Positions 44,736-51,289 of a DNA stretch of 64,000 bases are shown here, piece by piece. This DNA comes from Streptococcus salivarius (lineage in GTDB: Bacteria > Bacillota > Bacilli > Lactobacillales > Streptococcaceae): positions 1 through 64,000 of the forward strand of contig NZ_CP018188.1 of NCBI RefSeq assembly GCF_009738225.1, written 5' to 3'. Every line of letters begins with the position of its first letter. Position 1 is the stretch's first letter. A model generated the notes under the pieces. That model made no database searches, was not told where the DNA came from, and saw only the letters and a list, made by a program, of their open reading frames with translations. Made by a program: the position numbers and the translations under genes.

Positions 44736-45381
44736 CTCTCAAAAAACATGGCAGCGTGTATTCACTTTCTTTGTATTGCATTGTAAAATAATCAATTTCA
44801 CCAAAGTGTATACAAGATAAAAAATTTTTTTCCGATAATAATAAGGTAACATTTTGTATTAAACAACCTAAAGTAGTGTATGCTAAAGGTATAGATAAAG
44901 CACCATATTTGCAAGTAACTCTGTCGAGAGAAAGCATAAAAAAGATGTAAATACCCGAGCTTCCAGTGTATTCATGTCGTTTAATAGCTTTTTTTAAATA
45001 ACTTAAAAGCTTATCCTCATCAAAATTATCGTCACAGCTATCTTGAGATACATTGAGTATTCGAAATAAGGAATTTTCTGGTTCAAACACTAAAATATCC
45101 AAAAAATCCAAATTACCAGCAATCGGAGTAGGATAATATTCTTCATGCGCGGATACAAACTCTATAATAGATAGTATTTCATCTAATTTACAATCTTGAA
45201 AAGTTCCTCTATCTGATTTTCTTTTTTTAAAAATTTCAACTAAGTGTGAATGAGGTAGAGGCAATTGTTTTTGTGATTTCTTTATCTGAATACTTCTGAT
45301 ATATTTGAGTTCATTTTCATTTAAGAATACATTATTTAACTTTACAAGAGATTCTTTGGTTTTTGGTTCTATTCTTTTCAT
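44716..45381 (-). CDS. SagB-like FMN azoline dehydrogenase
   Basis: 221 residues from ATG 45379-45381 with ribosome site TTGGAGG. Nitroreductase-fold signatures are FKKRKSDRGTFQDCKLDEIL (FMN-binding Arg-x-Ser-x-Arg region), YYPTPIAGNLDFLDILVF (the P-S-A-G equivalent), then KYGALSIPLAYTTLGCLIQN (G-x-x-Q-N helix). SagB/ThcOx enzymes oxidise azolines to aromatic azoles. It is the first gene of the operon, expressed from the promoter 45408-45436, and overlaps the YcaO gene by 20 bases. Confidence 0.75.
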   Translation of the reverse strand: MKRIEPKTKESLVKLNNVFLNENELKYIRSIQIKKSQKQLPLPHSHLVEIFKKRKSDRGTFQDCKLDEILSIIEFVSAHEEYYPTPIAGNLDFLDILVFEPENSLFRILNVSQDSCDDNFDEDKLLSYLKKAIKRHEYTGSSGIYIFFMLSLDRVTCKYGALSIPLAYTTLGCLIQNVTLLLSEKNFLSCIHFGEIDYFTMQYKESEYTLPCFLRVGKNEV

Positions 45382-45407
45382 TACAAAACCTCCAATACTT
45401 TTTTAAT

Positions 45408-45436
45408 AGTATAGCGCTTACATAAAGAAAAGTCAA
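45408..45436 (-). promoter_or_regulatory. Promoter of the azole-peptide biosynthesis operon with cre-like site
   Basis: Minus strand TTGACT (45431-45436), 17-base spacer, TATACT (45408-45413). ATGTAAGCGCTATACT (45408-45423) overlaps the -10. It matches the CcpA catabolite-response element core (TG-N-AA-R-CG-N-WWW) but not its final CA. Repression by CcpA would block polymerase binding. Confidence 0.65.
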
Positions 45437-45456
45437 AAAATTTTTAATATTTGTTG

Positions 45457-45485
45457 TTGACAGAATTGTCTCTAAGATCTATAAT
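45457..45485 (+). promoter_or_regulatory. Consensus sigma-A promoter of the precursor gene
   Basis: TTGACA (45457-45462), exactly 17 bases, TATAAT (45480-45485). Both hexamers are perfect consensus, so expression should be strong unless repressed. Confidence 0.85.
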
Positions 45486-45489
45486 AAGA

Positions 45490-45518
45490 CTATAGATTGG
45501 TAGCGCTATCAACTATAG
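45490..45518 (+). promoter_or_regulatory. cre-like palindrome at the precursor transcription start
   Basis: TTGGTAGCGCTATCAA (45497-45512) is a near-perfect palindrome and fits the CcpA cre consensus with one mismatch. It is flanked by CTATAG on both sides (45490-45495 and 45513-45518). It covers about -1 to +27 relative to the expected start, a position for roadblock repression. Confidence 0.6.
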
Positions 45519-45544
45519 ATATCTTAAGAAAGGAGGTCATTACA

Positions 45545-45664
45545 ATGGCTGATGAAGTAATTTCTTTGGGGCTTGATGTGGAAGAAGTAAGTCTATCATA
45601 TCTTCAAACGCAAGGTGTAGTTGCTGGATCATTACTAAGTTGTTGTGGTTGTGGCGATGAATGA
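45545..45664 (+). CDS. Azole-modified peptide (LAP/TOMM) precursor
   Basis: 39 residues, ATG 45545 behind AAAGGAGGT. The leader (MADEVISLGLDVEEVSLSYL, then QTQGVVAG) is acidic and hydrophobic. The C-terminus SLLSCCGCGDE supplies three Cys and two Ser as substrates for the YcaO/E1/dehydrogenase set encoded divergently. The leader's L-D-V-E-E-V-x-L-S-Y-L resembles the conserved L-D-V-x-x-L-x-I-S-x-Y leader motif of thiopeptide precursors. No dehydratase or cycloaddition enzyme is present, so a linear azole peptide is more likely. The cleavage site is unknown; after VVAG is plausible. The product would be a very small, probably antibacterial peptide. Confidence 0.75.
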   Translation: MADEVISLGLDVEEVSLSYLQTQGVVAGSLLSCCGCGDE

Positions 45665-45700
45665 TGTAGTTTTTAGAAATCTAAATCATCTTATACCTAG

Positions 45701-45727
45701 CACTTTGAAATTTATTATTTCAAAGTG
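45701..45727 (+). terminator. Perfect hairpin after the precursor gene
   Basis: 11-bp perfect stem CACTTTGAAAT / ATTTCAAAGTG with a 5-base loop; no T run follows, so it may stabilise the mRNA 3' end rather than terminate. Confidence 0.5.
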
Positions 45728-45738
45728 TCAGAATGAAG

Positions 45739-47150
45739 GGCTCTATAATTTCTGTAGTGGGTAAAACCACTGTAGAGATTATAGAGCTTTTTGAGTGTAC
45801 ACAAAAAGTCCCATAAGAACTATAATGAAAAGCGACGAAACTACCATTAGGAAGAACTTATGAGACCTACTAAGAATACCACAGAATTAATCGGAATTAA
45901 AGACCAAAATATCAAGATTTCACTTGTTTTTGAAACTGATACTCATATCGAGATTCAAGCAAAACTTGATTACCCTGCACCATCATGTCCTCACTGCCAA
46001 GGAAAGATGATCAAATATGACTTTCAAAAAAACTCTAAAATCCCTCTTCTCGAGCAAGCTGGGACTCCAACTCTACTACGTCTGAAAAAACGTCGTTTCC
46101 AGTGTAAAAGTTGTAGGAGAGTAATGGTGGCTGAGACATCTATCGTTGAGAAAAACTGCCAAATCTCAAATCTAGTCCGTCAAAAAGTTGCACAACTCCT
46201 AACTGAGAAGATGTCACTAACAGATATTGCCAGAAGACTTCGTGTGTCGACCTCTACCGTCTATCGTAAGCTTGATCAGTTTACTTTCAAGGAACATTTT
46301 GACAAACTCCCAAGGGTTATGTCCTGGGATGAGTTTGGTTTCAAGAAAGGGGAATTAGCTTTTGTGGCTCAGAACTATGAGACAAACAAACTCATAACCA
46401 TCCTTGATAATCGCTGCCAAACCTCTATACGAAACTACTTTTTGAAGTATCCATTAAAAGCTCGCCAAAAGGTGCAGTTTATCACGATGGATATGTCTGG
46501 AGCCTATATCCCACTAGCCCGCAGACTCTTTCCAAACGCAAAAATCGTTCTTGATCGTTTCCACATCATCCAGCACCTTGGACGTGCCTTTTTAAAGACA
46601 AGAATTGCAATTATGAACCAATTCGATAAGAAGTCACTACCCTATCGAGCCTTGAAAAATCACTGGCGACTCTTCCAAAAGGACAGCTGTAAGTTATCTC
46701 TCAACTCTTTCTATTCAAAGACTTTCCGTCAAACTTTAGCACCACATGAAGTCGTTGCGAAAACAATAGACTTTTCAGAAGAGCTTACCGACTACTGTAC
46801 ACTTTATCAGCTCTTGCTTTTTCACTTTCAGGAGAAGAGAGTAGATGAGTTCTTTGAGCTGATAGAGGAAAATAGGAACAAGGTCAATCACTACTTTCAA
46901 ACGGTCTTTAGGACTTTTCTTAGACACAAGCAATACATCAAGAATGCGCTAGAAACTGACTATTCCAACGCGAAACTGGAAGCGACTAACAAGTTGATCA
47001 AAGACATCAAACGATTAGGATTCGGTTTTAGAAACTTTATTAACTTTAGGAAGCGTGTCTTCATCACTCTAAACATACAAAAAGAGAAGACCTATATGGT
47101 CCTCTCTAGATGTTAGCTTTTCGTCACCCACTACAGTTGACATCGAGCTC
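45739..47150 (+). mobile_element. ISL3-family insertion sequence (IS1167/IS1193-like)
   Basis: The left end GGCTCTATAATTTCTGTAGT at 45739 matches, with mismatches, the inverted right end at 47127-47150 (GAGCTCGATGTCAACTGTAG read inward). The left end itself folds into a palindrome (45739-45788) ending in TTTTT, which should block transcription entering from outside. It interrupts an R cassette on its right side. The single transposase gene is intact. Confidence 0.85.
45860..47116 (+). CDS. ISL3-family transposase
   Basis: 418 residues, ATG 45860 behind TTAGGAAGAAC. An N-terminal zinc-binding region has CPHCQGKM and CKSCRRVM. A helix-turn-helix follows (MSLTDIARRLRVSTSTVYRK). The DDE domain runs VMSWDEFGFKKG (Asp), ITMDMSGAYIPLARRLF (Asp) and the C-terminal ETDYSNAKLEATNKLIKDIK (Glu). 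It ends in FRNFINFRKRVFITLNI, typical of this family. No frameshift, so the element may be mobile. Confidence 0.92.
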   Translation: MRPTKNTTELIGIKDQNIKISLVFETDTHIEIQAKLDYPAPSCPHCQGKMIKYDFQKNSKIPLLEQAGTPTLLRLKKRRFQCKSCRRVMVAETSIVEKNCQISNLVRQKVAQLLTEKMSLTDIARRLRVSTSTVYRKLDQFTFKEHFDKLPRVMSWDEFGFKKGELAFVAQNYETNKLITILDNRCQTSIRNYFLKYPLKARQKVQFITMDMSGAYIPLARRLFPNAKIVLDRFHIIQHLGRAFLKTRIAIMNQFDKKSLPYRALKNHWRLFQKDSCKLSLNSFYSKTFRQTLAPHEVVAKTIDFSEELTDYCTLYQLLLFHFQEKRVDEFFELIEENRNKVNHYFQTVFRTFLRHKQYIKNALETDYSNAKLEATNKLIKDIKRLGFGFRNFINFRKRVFITLNIQKEKTYMVLSRC

Positions 47151-47212
47151 TTATCTCATTTTTCACTTAAAGCCTTGATAGATTTGACAAATGGTAGAAA
47201 AGAGCCACAATG
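47151..47212 (-). repeat. Repeat cassette R, copy 3 (cut by ISL3)
   Basis: On the minus strand it reads CGSFLPFVKSIKALSEK and stop, within a longer open stretch (KSLKNRDLIYQGDTIKW upstream). It matches the R cassettes near 16790, 38100, 50530 and 51090. The ISL3 right end begins right after it. Confidence 0.55.
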
Positions 47213-47427
47213 TATTACCTCATTGTACCTAACCTTTATCATCCCTGCTAAAAAAACGCGAAGTTTGACTATCCATTTAATTGTATCTCCTTGGTAAATA
47301 AGGTCTCGGTTTTTAAGTGATTTACTATGAAGAATATAGCATTAGCTTTAAACATCCTTTCACATAATATTTTGTGTCTTGAATTGTCAAATTAAGTGCA
47401 TACTTTCCCCTTTATTCATTCTAAATA
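47213..47427. other. Short region with gene and IS30-end remnants
   Basis: Contains the minus-strand coding-like upstream part of R copy 3, and GTCAAATTAAGTGCATAC at about 47387, resembling an IS30 terminus. No intact gene. Confidence 0.35.
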
Positions 47428-48156
47428 CTATTTAAATACAACACTTTCTGAGTTGAATAATAGTTTACCACTAGAGAAACGAAGTTGAGAACTCCTTAAA
47501 AATCTTTTTTCAATCACTTCATCTACTGCAGCATCGTCAAAATGGATAACTTCTCCGACTTTTTTCAAACATCCAGCTTCACTTGAATCAAGCAAGCTGA
47601 AAATTTTCGCTAGATCTGGAACTACTCCGACACCGGCGTATTTAAACAATTCGGCTAGAGGAATGTAATTGGTTAGTGTCTTCAATGGTAAATTCTGAAC
47701 GTATTCCCTACAACCTTTCATGAAGGCTAATTTTTTTACCTCATTTTGTTGACGACTATTTGTCAAACTAGAAATCCTTACTTGGACTTCTTTTGAAGCT
47801 AGGTTATTTTGTCCCGCAAGCAACATATCAAATAACATATATTGATAGTACGTTGATATTACATCTTTAGCTATGGATTTAGCTTCAGTCTCTGGTTTTC
47901 CCTCTTCGATTAGCTTTCTCCAGAGTTTATCAGAAATATCTCTGGTTGCCTGATAAAACCATGGTGATCCAAACTTCTTATATCGAGTAATTGCAAATGG
48001 CCCTTCCGAATCAATCATATACTCAATAATGGTTCGGCATAGGTCGTCATTAAATTCATAAATATATGATTCTAACTTTTCTTCTAGGTCTTCTAAAGTA
48101 ATTATCTTTGGATTATTGGCTGCTGTTGTCATTGTCTTACTCTTATTTTCAATCAA
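47428..48156 (-). CDS. Hypothetical protein, 242 aa
   Basis: A soluble, mostly helical protein. A start at MTTAANNPK (residue 9, 48132) is possible, but neither start has a strong ribosome site. The N-terminal region is acidic (EDLEEKLESYIYEFNDDL), the middle contains a Trp/Tyr-rich part (FGSPWFYQATRDISDKLW), and the end is basic. It is followed upstream (44 bases) by a small XRE regulator on the same strand, the arrangement of phage-like regulatory modules. No family was recognised. Confidence 0.55.
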   Translation of the reverse strand: MIENKSKTMTTAANNPKIITLEDLEEKLESYIYEFNDDLCRTIIEYMIDSEGPFAITRYKKFGSPWFYQATRDISDKLWRKLIEEGKPETEAKSIAKDVISTYYQYMLFDMLLAGQNNLASKEVQVRISSLTNSRQQNEVKKLAFMKGCREYVQNLPLKTLTNYIPLAELFKYAGVGVVPDLAKIFSLLDSSEAGCLKKVGEVIHFDDAAVDEVIEKRFLRSSQLRFSSGKLLFNSESVVFK

Positions 48157-48199
48157 AAAAATTGGTATTAACTTCGTTACACCTGATTTGTAATTAATA

Positions 48200-48388
48200 T
48201 TATCTTGTTCCTAAAATATCGTCTGTAGATACACCAAAATACTCGGCTATAGCTATAACGTTTTCCATACGTATATTAGCTCCATTTTCCCACTTGTCAA
48301 TAGTCCCTGCATCGACATTTAGGTCATGAGCTAATGTTTTCTTTGACAATTTCCGTCGTTGTCTCAAGTCCGAAATAATATTTCCCAT
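48200..48388 (-). CDS. Small XRE-family repressor (Cro/CI-like), 62 aa
   Basis: Consists of little more than a helix-turn-helix (RRKLSKKTLAHDLNVDAGTI, DKWENGANIRM) and a short dimerisation tail (AIAEYFGVSTDDILGTR). It is divergent from the HdiR-like gene, with ~350 bases between. Together they form a CI/Cro-like regulatory pair. ATG 48386-48388. Confidence 0.8.
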   Translation of the reverse strand: MGNIISDLRQRRKLSKKTLAHDLNVDAGTIDKWENGANIRMENVIAIAEYFGVSTDDILGTR

Positions 48389-48739
48389 GTATATATATAA
48401 CCTGCCTAATCAATATAGTCCTGAAATGATTTTACTATTTTTATGGCAAACAATCAAGAAAATTCCATAATAAAATTACACCTAACTCATATTCTTTTAA
48501 CTAAAAAGCTGTGATTTTCTACTAAAACATGGGTTTATTTTAATTATAACTTAGTGTTAAATTAGTAATTATTTCATTTTCATTCAGTGTGACACAGTCT
48601 TATATAGCTATTTTATACAGTCTATAAAGTCTTTTGAGTACTGTTATTTCTACATTTGTTTATTGTTTCTAAAACTGCTATAATAATTTTGATTATAAAA
48701 AATTATAATTTTTTTAGGAAGATGTTATAGGGATAATAC
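48389..48739. other. Divergent regulatory region between two XRE-type genes
   Basis: Very AT-rich. Besides the HdiR promoter (48656-48684) and the 18-bp palindrome (48692-48709) it has no clear coding sequence. The promoter of the minus-strand gene is not obvious; TATATATATAA near 48391 may include its -10. Confidence 0.45.
48656..48709 (+). promoter_or_regulatory. Promoter and palindrome upstream of the HdiR-like gene
   Basis: TTGTTT (48656-48661), 17 bases, TATAAT (48679-48684) with an extended TGC. ATTATAA-AAAA-TTATAAT (48692-48709) is a perfect palindrome at the expected start and may be an autoregulatory operator. Confidence 0.6.
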
Positions 48740-49534
48740 ATGAAAGAGTGTAAGGATAGTAATAATTTAATGGGGAAAATGTTTACTGACCGATTAATTA
48801 AACTCCGACAAGCTAGAGGTTGGACTAAAAAGGAATTTAGTGCCAAAATAGGGAAAACACAACAAACCGTTGGAAAGTGGGAAAACGGAAGTAATGCCCC
48901 TACATTTAAAGATCTTGTGAAATTGGTTGGGTTATTTGGGGTGACGTCAGACTACTTACTAGGATTATCGGACTCACCAAGCAAGTATGCTTACCCACCA
49001 ATTAACGACAATAAGCAAGAACAAGTAGAAGAAATGTTTAAGGAGCTTGATGAAGGAAACCAAGACGCGACTGTTGATTTCATAGAAAATCGATTAGATA
49101 ATCAGCACATCTCTAAAGAAATCAAAGAAAACGACCTTAAAAAACAAACAGGCATTAACGAGGAACGACCAACAAAAAGGGTCAGTATTTATGCTAGAGT
49201 CGATGCACAAGGCTTTGAATTATCAGAAGTCCCAGTTGACTGTCTTGACTATCCTGTGCCTATTCCAGTACATGATATAGCACTTAAGGTTGTCGGTAAT
49301 TCCATGGAACCTATTTTTCTCGATGATGAAGTGATATTTGTTATGAAGAACTCTATCCTCCGAACAGGTGATATCGCTATTGTACAATTAGATAGTCGGT
49401 ACTGCGTAATGAAGGTATGTAAAAATAGTGAAAATGGCGACATTATTCTTAACTCGCTAAATACTGATGAGACAGCTATCACTCTTACTAGGAAGAATAG
49501 CTGTACTATCTTTGGTAAAGTTGTCCTAATGTAA
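48740..49534 (+). CDS. HdiR/LexA-like repressor (XRE plus S24 peptidase)
   Basis: 264 residues. Helix-turn-helix at ~17-70 (LRQARGWTKKEFSAKIGKTQ, TVGKWENGSN), a linker, then a C-terminal S24 domain with catalytic Ser in VVGNSMEPIFLDDEV and Lys in YCVMKVCKN. LexA-type proteins self-cleave after RecA activation. The expected Ala-Gly cleavage site corresponds here to DAQGFEL, Gln-Gly instead of Ala-Gly, which could alter cleavage. HdiR represses damage-induced genes in streptococci and lactococci. The UmuC operon at 14 kb is a candidate target. An internal start (MFTDRL, ~48780) is possible. Confidence 0.8.
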   Translation: MKECKDSNNLMGKMFTDRLIKLRQARGWTKKEFSAKIGKTQQTVGKWENGSNAPTFKDLVKLVGLFGVTSDYLLGLSDSPSKYAYPPINDNKQEQVEEMFKELDEGNQDATVDFIENRLDNQHISKEIKENDLKKQTGINEERPTKRVSIYARVDAQGFELSEVPVDCLDYPVPIPVHDIALKVVGNSMEPIFLDDEVIFVMKNSILRTGDIAIVQLDSRYCVMKVCKNSENGDIILNSLNTDETAITLTRKNSCTIFGKVVLM

Positions 49535-49602
49535 GTTTGGTCTTTAAATAGTAAAGAAGTATAAGTAAGACTTTATGATCCAATAATAGCGAATACAAGA
49601 TA

Positions 49603-49635
49603 AAAACGGCAACCCCAATGGAGTTGCCGTTTTCT
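49603..49635 (+). terminator. Rho-independent terminator
   Basis: AAAACGGCAAC / GTTGCCGTTTT perfect 11-bp stem (49603-49613 with 49623-49633) downstream of the HdiR-like gene. Confidence 0.9.
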
Positions 49636-49784
49636 GCAGTACATAACTTACAGAAATAAAAGAAAGTAACTTCATTATACTTTCTTTCTGCTAAAATCTC
49701 AATAGTTGCAAAATATATCTTAACTTAACCTTCAACTATTTTTTTAAGCAATATGAAACTCAAAATAATAAGGAGAAACGTAAA

Positions 49785-49937
49785 TTGACTTAGATCAGTG
49801 ATTTTGATAAAATTATGGTAGAAAAAAGAAGTTGAGCGGTCACTCAACTTCCATGTAGAGCCGTTTAAAAGACGGTGGCTAGTTTAAACGAAGATAATCC
49901 GTCTTACTTCGCCAAAAGTGGGGACGGATTATTTTTT
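49785..49937 (+). ncRNA. Type I antitoxin RNA candidate
   Basis: A promoter TTGACT (49785-49790), 17 bases, TAAAAT (49808-49813) with extended TGA. The expected RNA starts near 49820. It begins with hairpin AGTTGAG-cggt-CACTCAACT-like (49830-49850) and ends in the hairpin GATAATCCGTC / GACGGATTAT plus TTTTTT (49893-49937). It runs convergently into the toxin gene on the opposite strand, sharing the terminator. This is the layout of holin-like-toxin/antisense RNA pairs in Firmicutes. Confidence 0.65.
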
Positions 49938-50033
49938 GTCATCGTCTTTAAAGAGTTTGTAGCATAAACCTATTAGAACGATTGTAAAACTACCAAAGCC
50001 TAGAATGGTTTACACAACCTCAAACGCTGCCAA
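49929..50033 (-). pseudogene. Holin-like type I toxin with nonsense codon
   Basis: From TTG 50031-50033 (ribosome site GAAAGGAAAG upstream) the frame reads AAFEVV, then TAA, then TILGFGSFTIVLIGLCYKLF and KDDDKK. This is a classic putative holin-like toxin, with one transmembrane segment and a charged tail, of ~34 residues. The stop replaces what is usually Gln (CAA to TAA). The toxin is thus inactive while the antitoxin RNA gene is intact. Confidence 0.75.
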
Positions 50034-50040
50034 AACTACT

Positions 50041-50430
50041 TTCCTTTCTACCGGACTTTGAATACTTGCCCATAGCAATCACTTGTAGTATTGACTTCCT
50101 TTATTTGAGTGTAAAATGAGCTCTTCTTTGTTTGAAGATTATAAATTCAAGCAAAGTCAACGAATCCATAAAGGGTTTGGCCTATTTTCTGATACACTTG
50201 AAAGCTTGTTTGATTAACACTCCGTAACTCTACTTGAGTCTTTACACAAAATTATTGACAGTATCTTGCAGAGTTATAGTAAACGTGAAATAAATATATA
50301 TATCAAACTTTAGGAAAATTAAGGATGCACTATATCAGTCTGTCCCTAAATCAACATTTGACAAGATAGTGGGAGCTAACTCTATTCAAAAACTTGAACA
50401 GTGGGAGAACATTTTATAAAATCATAAGCC
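50041..50430. other. Region with small coding remnants
   Basis: A 33-codon frame at ~50117 (MSSSLFEDYKFKQSQRIHKG) and a frame ending at ~50419 (YQSVPKSTFDKIVGANSIQK) look like pieces of one degraded gene. I cannot identify it. Confidence 0.35.
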
Positions 50431-50530
50431 TTGATTTGCTTATATGTTTTTGTTATAATTCACAATATCGAATAGGGGTGTAGTACTGCGGTCTATACTC
50501 AAAAGGGGGGATGCTTCCACCCTTTTATTT
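50431..50530 (+). ncRNA. Orphan small RNA candidate 1 (~60 nt)
   Basis: TTGATT (50431-50436), 17 bases, TATAAT (50454-50459) with extended TGT. The transcript would begin near 50466 and end at the hairpin AAAAGGGGGG-atgctt-CCACCCT followed by TTTATTT (50501-50530). No ORF lies between. Promoter, length and terminator fit a ~60-nucleotide regulatory RNA. Confidence 0.5.
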
Positions 50531-50700
50531 GACTCTTTTTACCATATACCAAGTTTATCAAGTCTTTAAGAATAAATGAGACAAGACAGTAGCTATTCTG
50601 AGGTTGCAGACTTATTTTTAAAACTTATTGATCCATAAAAGGGTATACGAATATAACACTCCATCTGGTATGTTTTGAAACTAAAATATATCAAAGCCAT
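50531..50700 (+). repeat. Repeat cassette R, copy 4 (degenerate, with IS110 right-end remnant)
   Basis: Similar to 51090-51245 over ~150 bases with many changes. It includes ACAGTAGCTATTCTGAGGTT and then TTGATCCATAAAAGGGTA and CATCTGGTAT. The coding frame is broken. It appears to be the remains of another group-A IS110 right end without its transposase. Confidence 0.6.
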
Positions 50701-50873
50701 ATAATAGAATCCAACTATAAAAGCCTGACCCCTTCCATTGCGAATAAGAGATGTTTTTCATAATGTTTTTAGTGAACATACCACGAGCCTCAATAACCAT
50801 AAAAGATTTTTTATAGTCATTATAAAACATAAAAACAGACTCTATTCAGGGGAACATAAATCCTTGAAAAATA

Positions 50874-51060
50874 TTGCAAATTTTTAATCATCTTGATATA
50901 ATCACAATTGTAGGCTTACACACCATACAATAAATAATTCAATCTTCCCTTAGTCTCTAATTAACTTCTATTACATAGAGGCTTTATACTCACATTATTC
51001 GTCACATAAAAATTTTATGTGAGTGCCTACTACTAACTAGGGTATCTCCCTAGTTTTTTG
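50874..51060 (+). ncRNA. Orphan small RNA candidate 2 (~150 nt)
   Basis: TTGCAA (50874-50879), 17 bases, TATAAT (50897-50902) with extended TGA. The transcript would start near 50909. It contains the hairpin CACATAAAA-a-TTTTATGTG (51003-51021) and ends at AACTAGGG-tatct-CCCTAGTT plus T's (51035-51059). No convincing ORF. A TACTAC motif near its 3' end could pair with GTAGTA in candidate 1. Confidence 0.5.
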
Positions 51061-51084
51061 TGCTTTCCTTTGAAATATTTTATT

Positions 51085-51185
51085 TGGCTCCTTTCTACCA
51101 TTTATCAAGTCTATCAAGGCTTTAAGTAAAAAAAGAGATAAGACAGTAGCTATTCTGAGGTTACTGTCTTATTTTTAACACTTTT
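51085..51185 (+). repeat. Repeat cassette R, copy 5
   Basis: Reads GSFLPFIKSIKALSKKRD and then KTVAILRLLSYF followed by TAA, with a hairpin AAGACAGTA...TTACTGTCTT and T's in the DNA. It adjoins the right end of IS110 copy 3. Confidence 0.6.
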
Positions 51186-51289
51186 TGATCCATAAAAGGG
51201 CATGCTAAAAAACACCTCATCTGGTATTTTTTGAAACAAGGTGTTACCCTAATACGGCATAGACAGCCTTATCGATTTTGGGCCAAAGA

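Noticed and set aside
45545..45664. Considered as a thiopeptide precursor
   Set aside because: No split LanB dehydratase or cycloaddition enzyme is encoded nearby, and the core has too few Ser/Cys to form the central pyridine.
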